NCBI GenBank assembly: GCA_030741175.1
Contig: JASLVT010000056.1
Location: 1 to 7,438, forward strand
DNA from: Porticoccaceae bacterium
GTDB taxonomy: Bacteria; Pseudomonadota; Gammaproteobacteria; Pseudomonadales; Porticoccaceae
Reading direction: 5' to 3'
DNA length: 7,438 bases
In this document: piece after piece, positions 1 to 5,894 of the stretch
How the letters are laid out: every line of letters starts with the position of its first letter
How positions within the stretch are numbered: position 1 is the first letter of the stretch
Notes under the pieces: model-generated
What the model was told of the DNA's origin: nothing
Database searches by the model: none
What the model saw: the letters and a program-made list of their open reading frames with translations, nothing else
Made by a program: the position numbers and the translations under genes

Positions 1-62
1 CCGTTTAAGCCATTATTAAATGTTTTGCCGTTACCACAGAGGACGGGGCCACGAGCTAAAAC
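1..62. other. Unassigned window edge downstream of aminotransferase A
   Basis: This short edge segment lies beyond the stop codon of aminotransferase A. One plus-strand frame is open from base 1 to a TAG at 64-66, and the minus-strand frame after the aminotransferase stop is also open to the edge. Each gives only about 20 residues, and I recognise neither. No GC-rich hairpin followed by a T-run is visible, so I cannot place a terminator here. It could be the tail of a convergent plus-strand gene or plain intergenic DNA. Confidence 0.3.
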
Positions 63-1412
63 CTAGCTTAGCAGTTGCTCCTTATGGCAGTAATCTAAGG
101 TCGCCTGTAATGCCAGTGCAACCTTATCCATCATTTCATCAATCTGCTCATTGCTGATAATCAATGGCGGGCAAAACCCTAGGCTAGAACCGGCGACTGC
201 GCGAATCAGCAAGCCATTGTCCTGTGCCATCTTTTGCGCATAACCGCCTACCATACCGCCTTCAAAAGGTTCAGCAGTCTCTTTATTGGCCACCAATTCA
301 AGTGCACCAATTAGACCCTTGCCACGCACTTCACCGACCAGTGGGTGGTCGGCAAATTCGGCCAGACGTTGCTGCAAGTATTCGCCAGTGACCGCAGCCT
401 TAGCAAATATCTCATCACGCTGATAAATCTCAAGCGTTTTCAGCGCAACCGCACAGGCGACTGGATGGCCAGAATAGGTATAACCATGGCCAAAAGCGCC
501 GGCCTTAGCGCTCTGCTCTATCATTGCGTCATACATATCGCGACGAATAGCCGATGCACTGATAGGTATATAGGCAGATGACAATTGTTTGGCAAAAGTC
601 ATCATATCCGGAGTCTCAATGGCCATGCTAGTACAACCAAAATCATTGCCTGTACGCCCAAAACCGGTGATGACCTCATCGGCCCAGAACATAATGTCGT
701 ACTTGTTTAGCACAGCCTGCACCTTCTGATAGTAGCCGGGGGGCGGCACAATAACCCCACTGGCACCGGTGATAGGCTCAGCAATAAAGGCGGCAATAGT
801 CTCTGGCCCTTCCCTTAAAATCATCGCTTCAAGATTACCCACAATTCGATCGACAAATTCTGACTCGGTTTCACCGGCATGTTTGCCGCGGTAGTAATGA
901 GGGTGATCTGTGTGCAAAATCCCCAGAGCATCGATGGGCAGATCAAAATGGTTCTGTGTGACCGGCAGGCCAGTCAATGAGGCGGCAGCCACAGTCACAC
1001 CATGATAGGAGCGCTCACGGGCAATAATTTTGCGCCGCTCCGGTTTGCCTATGGCCTCATGATAATAGCGCAGTAGTTTGATATGCGTGTCATTGGCATC
1101 GCTGCCAGAGTTACCAAAAGACAATACTGCATCTTGCATAGGGATCATCTCGGCAAGTGTATCCGCCAGATCGATCGCCACCTGATGGGTTTTGCCACCA
1201 AACATATGACTGAAGTTGAGCTTACTCATTTGCTCAGCCGTGGTGTTAATTAGCTCTTGATTGCCATAACCCAGTGCCGTGCACCAGAGCCCAGCCAACC
1301 CTTCAAGGTATTTATTGCCCTGGTTATCCCACACATAACAACCCTCGCCGCGCTCGATACTGATCTGCTCAATCGCCTTAAAATTGGTGGTTGGGTAAAT
1401 TAAATGAGTCAT
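63..1412 (-). CDS. Class III (omega-type) PLP aminotransferase A
   Basis: This is a complete 449-residue fold-type I, class III aminotransferase (PF00202), a usual length for the omega-amino-acid:pyruvate and diamine transaminase group. Such cytosolic enzymes move an amino group from an amine or omega-amino acid to a keto acid such as pyruvate, using PLP. Visible landmarks in order are the GLWC motif near residues 41-44, the phosphate-binding NSGSDAND (101-108), the cofactor-stacking YHG (136-138), the cofactor-contacting Asp245 in DEVITGFGRTG, the Schiff-base Lys275 in TFAKQLSS, and YSGHPVACA (313-321). The ATG at 1412 is well supported: GGAGG at 1420-1424 lies 7 bases upstream. The gene starts 38 bases after the gabD stop on the same strand, so the two are very probably co-transcribed, and its aldehyde product could feed GabD. 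GABA, putrescine, beta-alanine and 5-aminovalerate are all plausible substrates, and the sequence does not choose between them. The family call is near certain; the substrate is open. Confidence 0.95.
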   Translation of the reverse strand: MTHLIYPTTNFKAIEQISIERGEGCYVWDNQGNKYLEGLAGLWCTALGYGNQELINTTAEQMSKLNFSHMFGGKTHQVAIDLADTLAEMIPMQDAVLSFGNSGSDANDTHIKLLRYYHEAIGKPERRKIIARERSYHGVTVAAASLTGLPVTQNHFDLPIDALGILHTDHPHYYRGKHAGETESEFVDRIVGNLEAMILREGPETIAAFIAEPITGASGVIVPPPGYYQKVQAVLNKYDIMFWADEVITGFGRTGNDFGCTSMAIETPDMMTFAKQLSSAYIPISASAIRRDMYDAMIEQSAKAGAFGHGYTYSGHPVACAVALKTLEIYQRDEIFAKAAVTGEYLQQRLAEFADHPLVGEVRGKGLIGALELVANKETAEPFEGGMVGGYAQKMAQDNGLLIRAVAGSSLGFCPPLIISNEQIDEMMDKVALALQATLDYCHKEQLLS

Positions 1413-1428
1413 GATGATTCCTCCACTA

Positions 1429-1443
1429 AGTTCAAACCGAACT
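1429..1443 (-). repeat. Short inverted repeat between gabD and aminotransferase A
   Basis: AGTTC and GAACT, 5-base arms around a 5-base loop, lie in the 38-base gap between the two leftward genes, just upstream of the strong Shine-Dalgarno sequence of aminotransferase A. The hairpin would be small and has no T-run, so it does not look like a terminator. It could slightly influence translation of the downstream gene or be chance. Confidence 0.25.
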
Positions 1444-1450
1444 AGCCGAC

Positions 1451-2911
1451 CTAATTAATGCCGCCTACACAGATATATTTGATATCCATATAATCGTCCA
1501 TGCCGTATTTAGAGCCCTCACGGCCGCTACCTGATTCCTTAATGCCGCCAAAGGGCGCCATCTCATTCGATATAATGCCTTCGTTGACACCGATAATGCC
1601 GTACTCTAGCTGCTCGGCGACACGGTAAACTCTGCCTATATCCCTAGAATAAAAATAAGCTGCCAGACCAAATTCCGTATCATTGGCCATCTGCACCACT
1701 TGTTCTTCTGTTTCAAATTTCAACAATGGCGCCACCGGCCCAAAAATTTCCTCGGAGAACACTCGCATATTCGGGCTAACATTGGTCAGCACTGTTGGCT
1801 CAATAAAACTGCCCCCCAGCGCACTGCGGCCACCGCCCAAAATGACCTCAGCGCCTTTGGTAACCGCATCATCAATAAACTCGCAAACACCAGTAGCCGC
1901 TTGCTCGTCGATCAGTGGCCCCACTGTGACACCCTCTTCGGCACCATCGCCCAGCTTGAGCTGTTTCACCGCCTCGGCTAACTTCGCCGCAAACTGGTCG
2001 TAAATCCCCGCCTGAATAATCAGGCGATTGGAACAGACACAGGTCTGCCCGGCATTGCGATATTTTGATGCCATTGCGCCCTGCACCGCGGCATCAATAT
2101 CCGCATCGTCAAACACAATAAAGGGGGCGTTGCCTCCCAACTCCATGGAGGTACGTTTAACAGTTTGAGCACATTCGGCCATCAGCTGCTTGCCTACCGG
2201 TGTGGAGCCGGTAAAAGTGACCTTACGCACCATCGGATTACTGGTAATTTCGGCACCAATTTCTGCAGTGCGACCCGTGACCATATTGACCAACCCTTTG
2301 GGAAAACCCGCGCGCTCGGCCAGCGCCATAAGCGCTAACGCCGATAGTGGTGTGGCATTGGCTGGCTTGCAGACCACTGCACAACCTGCGGCAATTGCTG
2401 GCGCAATCTTGCGTGTCAACATCGCATTAGGAAAATTCCATGGGGTAATACAGGCCACCACACCGACTGGCTGTTTGATCACCATAATGCGTTTATCGGT
2501 AGAGGGAGGAGCAATAATATCGCCGTAGACACGTTTGGACTCCTCACTAAACCATTCAACATAGTTAGCTCCGTAGGCAACTTCACCCCGTGCTTCAGCC
2601 AGAGGCTTGCCCTGTTCAGCGGTCAATAGCTGAGCCAAATCCTCCTGATTCTCCATTATCAGGTTGAACCAGTTGCGCAATAGAGTAGCGCGCTCTTTAA
2701 CCGTGGTTTTAGCCCAAGCTGTTTGCGCTACTGACGCTGCCTCAATCATGCGACGGGTTTCAGCGGTACCACATTTAGCAACCTCTGCCAGAGTTTCGTG
2801 GGTAGCCGGATTAGTTACTGGCAATGTTTCTCCAGAATCAGCATCTATCCACTGGCCGTTAATATAGGCTTGGGTTTTAATAAGGCTTTTATCTTTTAGC
2901 GTCAATGTCAT
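1451..2911 (-). CDS. gabD: Succinate-semialdehyde dehydrogenase (GabD type)
   Basis: This is a 486-residue aldehyde dehydrogenase (PF00171) that oxidises succinate semialdehyde to succinate with NAD(P)+, the last step of GABA breakdown in the cytosol. It closely resembles E. coli GabD (482 residues) along its length. Visible signatures are TPWNFP with Asn159, the cofactor-site KPAN (182-185), FTGST (233-237), general base Glu257 in MELGGN, catalytic Cys291 with Cys293 in NAGQTCVC, EEIFGP (387-392), and a C-terminal PFGGIKESG-GREGSKYG segment typical of GabD. I chose the ATG at 2911. GGAA at 2918-2921 lies 6 bases upstream, and the resulting length matches the family. The longer reading starts at a TTG at 2947, adds 12 residues without family support, and has no clear ribosome site. 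It is the first gene of a leftward pair with aminotransferase A. Asn185 sits where I recall Ser182 of the NADP-preferring E. coli enzyme, so cofactor preference may differ. A related semialdehyde, such as glutarate semialdehyde, is the main alternative substrate. Confidence 0.93.
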   Translation of the reverse strand: MTLTLKDKSLIKTQAYINGQWIDADSGETLPVTNPATHETLAEVAKCGTAETRRMIEAASVAQTAWAKTTVKERATLLRNWFNLIMENQEDLAQLLTAEQGKPLAEARGEVAYGANYVEWFSEESKRVYGDIIAPPSTDKRIMVIKQPVGVVACITPWNFPNAMLTRKIAPAIAAGCAVVCKPANATPLSALALMALAERAGFPKGLVNMVTGRTAEIGAEITSNPMVRKVTFTGSTPVGKQLMAECAQTVKRTSMELGGNAPFIVFDDADIDAAVQGAMASKYRNAGQTCVCSNRLIIQAGIYDQFAAKLAEAVKQLKLGDGAEEGVTVGPLIDEQAATGVCEFIDDAVTKGAEVILGGGRSALGGSFIEPTVLTNVSPNMRVFSEEIFGPVAPLLKFETEEQVVQMANDTEFGLAAYFYSRDIGRVYRVAEQLEYGIIGVNEGIISNEMAPFGGIKESGSGREGSKYGMDDYMDIKYICVGGIN

Positions 2912-2949
2912 GGAATGTTCCGTTATATTTTTAGTTAATCGAGGCAAAT

Positions 2950-2978
2950 TTTAAACAAGCGCACACAACCTAGCACAA
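2950..2978 (-). promoter_or_regulatory. Possible sigma70 promoter of the gabD-aminotransferase A unit
   Basis: Read leftward, TTGTGC (2973-2978) and TTTAAA (2950-2955) are separated by 17 bases and sit about 40 bases upstream of the gabD ATG. The hexamers match consensus at only 3 and 4 of 6 positions. It is the best pair I see in this divergent spacer, but the support is weak. The rest of the 2912-3088 spacer shows no hairpin, riboswitch or RNA gene that I can support. Confidence 0.28.
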
Positions 2979-3088
2979 CGTACCCATAATGTTGAGTTAC
3001 TCGATCAATAGGAGCAATACCCACGATTAGGTAGGTGCTATATAGGCAGAGGAAAAACCTGTAATCTAGCGCTTTAAGAGGGACAGTA

Positions 3089-3649
3089 ATGTCTAATTTA
3101 AACTTATATTTTACTCGCGATGGCATTCATACCCATCTGGCACTGCCTGCGCAGACATTGCTCGCCGTCATACCCGAGTTGCGACAATATCTTGCAGATT
3201 GCCAATGGATCAGGGTGGGTTGGGGCGACTACCGCTACTACGGCGCCGAGCATCAACCCCTGTGGCTAGGACTTCGCGCACTATTTCTGCCTACATCTTC
3301 GGTGGTAGGATTGCTTGGCACCAACGATTTGCGTGAGGCGCTCAGTGAGTCGGCGACTTTATACAACCTGTCAGTCAGTGCAGCGTTGATAGACTCTGTA
3401 GCACTATTTGTGCGGCGATATTTTTACTTCGATGAAAATCAGCAACCCATTAAGGTTCGAGATAGATACTGCGGCACTTTGTTTTTTAAATCCCAAGGCA
3501 CTTATTTGATGCTCAATACCTGTAACAACTGGACATCTCAGGGCTTAAAGCTCGCCGGCCTTAATTTACAGCCAATGTTTAACTTTTTTCCAGGACAAGT
3601 TGAGCGGAGTGTTCGGAAAAATGGCTACTCTCCCACAGTTGAATATTAA
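3089..3649 (+). CDS. DUF2459-family protein, short form without signal peptide
   Basis: This 186-residue protein resembles the conserved hypothetical DUF2459 family, for which I know no established function. The family landmarks I recognise are an N-terminal HTHLALPA (14-21, usually HTD-LPA), GWGDYRYY (44-51), a following ALF segment, and a C-terminal TCNNWT (144-149, usually CNTWT) followed by L--AG. The ATG at 3089 has GAGGG about 7 bases upstream. An in-frame TAA at 3062-3064 rules out any useful N-terminal extension. Family members usually carry an N-terminal membrane or signal segment, but this one starts almost directly at the conserved domain and has no hydrophobic leader. The gene stands alone on the plus strand, divergent from gabD and convergent with the barrel gene, with only 12 bases between the stops. 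The conserved early His and late Cys recall circularly permuted NlpC/P60-like hydrolases, but that is inference. The family call rests on motif recall without a profile search. Confidence 0.75.
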   Translation: MSNLNLYFTRDGIHTHLALPAQTLLAVIPELRQYLADCQWIRVGWGDYRYYGAEHQPLWLGLRALFLPTSSVVGLLGTNDLREALSESATLYNLSVSAALIDSVALFVRRYFYFDENQQPIKVRDRYCGTLFFKSQGTYLMLNTCNNWTSQGLKLAGLNLQPMFNFFPGQVERSVRKNGYSPTVEY

Positions 3650-3658
3650 TAGCCTAGC

Positions 3659-3681
3659 GTATTAAAAACTCAGTTTAATAC
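3659..3681. repeat. AT-rich inverted repeat at the convergent gene junction
   Basis: GTATTAAA (3659-3666) and TTTAATAC (3674-3681) are perfect 8-base arms around a 7-base loop. They straddle the stop codon of the leftward barrel gene and lie just after the stop of the DUF2459 gene. The position suits a shared 3' end structure for both convergent transcripts. The stem has only one G-C pair, so it is a poor intrinsic terminator. It may protect 3' ends or be chance in AT-rich sequence. Confidence 0.35.
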
Positions 3682-4216
3682 CTATAGAAATACTATCCAT
3701 GCCCAGATCTTCGTCCAAAGCACCAATATCATAATCCTTATATCTGAGATCCAAACTAAACTTTTCACTGAGCCTATAGTTAAGGCCCACACCTAACACC
3801 AAGTCTGTTCCGTTATCACTATAGGTATTGTCGTATCCCGCACCACCAAACGAGGACTCCCAATCACTGACGCCAATGGAAGCAATTAACTTTAATGTTT
3901 CACTAGCAGGGTAATGAGCTACCAGAGCTAGTTCATACGCATCACCGCTTATCTCAGCTTCAGCCAAACCCTCTGCGAATTCCATGTCGCCAAAATCGAC
4001 ATAGCCGACTTCTAGTGCAAAGATATCAAATAGGGAGCGACCTGCTCTAATTTCGAGAGAAGTGCCATCGCGAGTGACATCGCTACCATTTTGCACAAGA
4101 TTAGTATCAGTTTGACCAACCGCCAAACCCAGATAATTATCAGCAACAACAACTGTCGGCAAAGCACAGATGCTGAGGAGTATCACAACAAACAGTCTCG
4201 GTTTGAATACAAGCAT
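3662..4216 (-). CDS. Small outer-membrane beta-barrel protein (OmpA-like/OMP_b-brl type)
   Basis: This 184-residue protein is predicted to be exported and to sit in the outer membrane. Residues 1-25 form a classic signal peptide: basic Lys5 and Arg7, a hydrophobic core (FVVILLSICALP), and a V-V-A cleavage site before Asp26. The mature part opens with NYLGLAVGQ and continues in alternating polar and hydrophobic strands, including LEIRAGRSL, FALEVGYVDFG, YELALVAHYP, DLVLGVGLNYRLS, FSLDLRYKDYDIG and SISIGIKLSF. It ends in Phe, the usual C-terminal signal for barrel assembly by BamA. The length fits an eight-stranded barrel of the OmpX/OmpW/OmpA-N-domain kind. I chose the ATG at 4216, with GGGG 8 bases upstream and the signal peptide right at the N-terminus. 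A TTG at 4255 would add 13 residues ahead of the signal peptide. It is divergent from aminotransferase B. Its function is unknown: adhesion, membrane integrity and small-molecule passage are all possible. Confidence 0.85.
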   Translation of the reverse strand: MLVFKPRLFVVILLSICALPTVVVADNYLGLAVGQTDTNLVQNGSDVTRDGTSLEIRAGRSLFDIFALEVGYVDFGDMEFAEGLAEAEISGDAYELALVAHYPASETLKLIASIGVSDWESSFGGAGYDNTYSDNGTDLVLGVGLNYRLSEKFSLDLRYKDYDIGALDEDLGMDSISIGIKLSF

Positions 4217-4257
4217 GACCGTTACCCCATTATTAGCGAATACTATTTCTAGCAATT

Positions 4258-4286
4258 ACTGTACAGGTCTGTTTGAATCATATCAA
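4258..4286 (-). promoter_or_regulatory. Predicted sigma70 promoter of the beta-barrel gene
   Basis: Read leftward, TTGATA (4281-4286, 5 of 6 consensus positions) and TACAGT (4258-4263, 4 of 6) are separated by the ideal 17 bases. Transcription would start near 4251, giving a leader of roughly 35 bases before the ATG at 4216. The -35 box lies inside the TGTTTGA/TCAAACA inverted repeat, so a protein bound there would block polymerase. The -10 region also overlaps a perfect 8-base palindrome, CTGTACAG (4259-4266). Confidence 0.5.
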
Positions 4287-4289
4287 ACA
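4270..4289. promoter_or_regulatory. Operator-like inverted repeat TGTTTGA-N6-TCAAACA
   Basis: Perfect 7-base arms separated by 6 bases lie in the divergent spacer between the beta-barrel gene and aminotransferase B. The 20-base span suits a dimeric helix-turn-helix repressor of the TetR or MarR kind. One arm contains the predicted -35 box of the barrel gene, which strengthens the operator reading. No regulator gene is present in the window, so the binding protein is unknown. Confidence 0.5.
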
Positions 4290-4311
4290 TGGAGTTGATT
4301 AGGCTAAGTGG

Positions 4312-4339
4312 TTTACCTCTATCCCCAAAGGGGTATTAG
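4312..4339 (+). promoter_or_regulatory. Possible promoter of aminotransferase B with a CCCC-AAA-GGGG element
   Basis: TTTACC (4312-4317) and TATTAG (4334-4339), each matching 4 of 6 sigma70 positions, are 16 bases apart. The perfect inverted repeat CCCCAAAGGGG (4323-4333) fills the second half of the spacer and abuts the proposed -10. The symmetric GC block in AT-rich surroundings looks like a regulator site more than a terminator, since no T-run follows on either strand. Start-site placement is uncertain. Confidence 0.35.
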
Positions 4340-4395
4340 TATTGGATTTGGCTAAAAAGTACCCTGCCAGTCGTTCTAGTTAGTCGGAGTTCAAC

Positions 4396-5811
4396 ATGGT
4401 CGGTGCAAAGCTCGATTTCAATCAATACGATACAAAAGCCATTACTGATAGCGATAAAGCGCATTTTCTGCATCCTTGGCAGCTATTTGATATTGACGAC
4501 AACGCTCTGCCCATCGCCGCCGCCGAGGGCGCCTATCTCTATGATAGCGATGGCAAACGCTATCTAGATGCAGTAGGTGGGCTATGGTGCACCAATATCG
4601 GCTTGGGGCGTGATGAAATGGCCGATGCTATTGCCGATCAAGTCCGACAAATGGCCTATGCAAGCCCCTTTGTCGACATGACCAACATCCCAGCGGCAAC
4701 ACTGGCCAAAAAACTGGCCGAGTTGGCGCCCGGTGAACTCAATCATGTAGCGCTTTCCTGCGGTGGGTCTACCGCGATTGATACAGCTTACCGTCTGATT
4801 CACTTCTACCAGAACTGCCGCGGCAAAGAGAACAAGAAACACATTATTTCACGTGTCAATTCTTACCATGGTTCCACCTATGCATCGATGTCTATCGGTG
4901 GCAAGCCCGGTGATCATCCTCCAGAATTCGACTATATCGAGGATACAATTCATCATATTTCCTGCCCCAATTTTTATCGTCCTGAGGAATCTGGTGAACA
5001 GGCCAGCATCAGTGAAGCGGACTTTTTGGCGGCTAAACTGCAGGAATTAGAGAACAAGATACTTGATATCGGAGCAGATAAAGTCGCCGCCTTTTTTGCT
5101 GAACCGGTGTTTGGCGCAGGTGGTGTGATTGTTCCACCTCAGGGCTATCACCGGGGAACTTGGGAAATTTGCCAAAAATATGACGTTCTCTACGTATCCG
5201 ATGAGGTGGTTACTGCCTTCGGCCGATTGGGTCATTGGTTTGCTTCTAAAGAGGTATTCGATTTTCAGCCCGATATTATCTGCTCCGCCAAAGGCCTAAC
5301 CTCGGGTTATCAGCCGCTGGGTGCGACCATTTACTCCAATGCGATCCACAAAGTAATCAGCGAACAGGGCCATGGACGCTGTTTTACCCATGGCTTCACC
5401 TATTCTGGTCACCCCGTAGCCTGTGCCGCGGCGCTAAAAAACATTGAGATTATGGCACGTGAAAAACTACTGCCCCATGTTCAGGATATTGGCCCCTATT
5501 TCCAATCACAACTAAAGACTCTGACCGATTTGCCTATTGTCGGTGACGTGCGCGGTGTTGGTTTGATGGCCTGTGTTGAATTCGTCAAAGACAAAATTAC
5601 CAAAGAGCGTTTTGATGAAGCCTTAGATATCGGTAAATGGATCTCTAATCAGGCGGATAGCAGGGGGCTCATTGTGCGGCCCATTGTTAACCTCAATGTC
5701 ATGTCGCCTCCCCTGATTATCAATCGCGAGCAAGTAGACTTTATCGTTGATACATTGCGACATAGCATTCTCGCCTGTATGGACGATTTGCGACAGCAAG
5801 GACACTTTTAA
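4396..5811 (+). CDS. Class III (omega-type) PLP aminotransferase B
   Basis: This is a complete 471-residue class III aminotransferase (PF00202), a cytosolic PLP enzyme moving amino groups between an amine or omega-amino acid and a keto acid. Visible landmarks are GGLWC (61-65), the phosphate-binding SCGGSTAID (121-129), YHG (157-159), Asp269 in SDEVVTAFGRLG, the Schiff-base Lys299 in CSAKGLTSGY, YSGHPVACA (336-344) and a VMSPPLII segment near 435-442. It is clearly a paralogue of aminotransferase A in the same window, but it belongs to a different subgroup. It has GGSTAID where most members have an acidic residue (GSEAND-like), FGRLG instead of FGRTG, and an insertion around residues 195-210. 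The ATG at 4396 has GGAG (4386-4389) 6 bases upstream. The gene appears monocistronic: it is divergent from the barrel gene and is followed after 83 bases by hslV with its own promoter. Candidate substrates are putrescine, other diamines, GABA or beta-alanine; the motifs do not decide. Confidence 0.94.
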   Translation: MVGAKLDFNQYDTKAITDSDKAHFLHPWQLFDIDDNALPIAAAEGAYLYDSDGKRYLDAVGGLWCTNIGLGRDEMADAIADQVRQMAYASPFVDMTNIPAATLAKKLAELAPGELNHVALSCGGSTAIDTAYRLIHFYQNCRGKENKKHIISRVNSYHGSTYASMSIGGKPGDHPPEFDYIEDTIHHISCPNFYRPEESGEQASISEADFLAAKLQELENKILDIGADKVAAFFAEPVFGAGGVIVPPQGYHRGTWEICQKYDVLYVSDEVVTAFGRLGHWFASKEVFDFQPDIICSAKGLTSGYQPLGATIYSNAIHKVISEQGHGRCFTHGFTYSGHPVACAAALKNIEIMAREKLLPHVQDIGPYFQSQLKTLTDLPIVGDVRGVGLMACVEFVKDKITKERFDEALDIGKWISNQADSRGLIVRPIVNLNVMSPPLIINREQVDFIVDTLRHSILACMDDLRQQGHF

Positions 5812-5832
5812 CCGATTAATTGCCCACTAGCT

Positions 5833-5860
5833 ATTGATATTTAACCGACCGACCCCATCT
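5833..5860 (+). promoter_or_regulatory. Sigma32 (RpoH) heat-shock promoter of hslVU
   Basis: CCCCATCT (5853-5860) is a perfect match to the sigma32 -10 consensus CCCCATNT. ATTGAT (5833-5838), 14 bases upstream, matches the TTGA core of the -35 consensus CTTGAA. The spacing fits known heat-shock promoters. Transcription would start near 5867, leaving a short leader of about 28 bases before hslV. The match agrees with the established RpoH control of hslVU in E. coli. The -35 is imperfect, so basal strength may be modest. Confidence 0.72.
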
Positions 5861-5862
5861 GA

Positions 5863-5885
5863 TACCTATCGCAAGCTAATAGGTA
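5863..5885 (+). repeat. Inverted repeat in front of the hslV start
   Basis: TACCTAT (5863-5869) and ATAGGTA (5879-5885) are perfect 7-base arms around a 9-base loop. The right arm holds the AGG that is the best Shine-Dalgarno candidate for hslV, about 11 bases before its ATG. A second weak candidate, AAGAG, directly abuts the ATG. If the whole repeat is transcribed it would hide the ribosome site. The predicted start near 5867 would remove part of the left arm, so its role as RNA is uncertain. Confidence 0.35.
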
Positions 5886-5894
5886 GCAAAAGAG

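Noticed and set aside
345..581. Plus-strand open frame of 78 codons opposite aminotransferase A
   Set aside because: It is antisense to an intact, motif-complete aminotransferase, shows no recognisable domain, and has no convincing ribosome site.
1683..2867. Several plus-strand open frames opposite gabD (1683-2003, 1700-1981, 2190-2528, 2664-2867)
   Set aside because: All are shadows of the strong gabD coding frame, with low-complexity or unrecognisable translations.
2912..2947. TTG start extending GabD by 12 residues
   Set aside because: The ATG at 2911 has a better-placed ribosome site and gives the family length; the added residues match nothing I know in GabD.
2992..3008. Imperfect palindrome TTGA-N9-TCAA in the gabD/DUF2459 spacer
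   Set aside because: Only the 4-base outer arms pair, which is expected by chance in a spacer of this size and composition.
2935..3126. Minus-strand 63-codon frame across the gabD/DUF2459 spacer
   Set aside because: It overlaps the start of the DUF2459 gene and the gabD promoter region, has no family features, and its composition looks like translated intergenic DNA.
4217..4255. TTG start extending the beta-barrel protein by 13 residues
   Set aside because: It would place extra residues ahead of a well-formed signal peptide that begins naturally at the ATG at 4216.
4582..5805. Open frames overlapping aminotransferase B on both strands (4582-4842, 4853-5050, 5047-5235, 5623-5805)
   Set aside because: All lie wholly inside an intact aminotransferase gene and have no supporting motifs.
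5812..5852. Search for an intrinsic terminator after aminotransferase B
   Set aside because: No GC-rich stem followed by a T-run is present on the plus strand before the hslV promoter, so no terminator is claimed.
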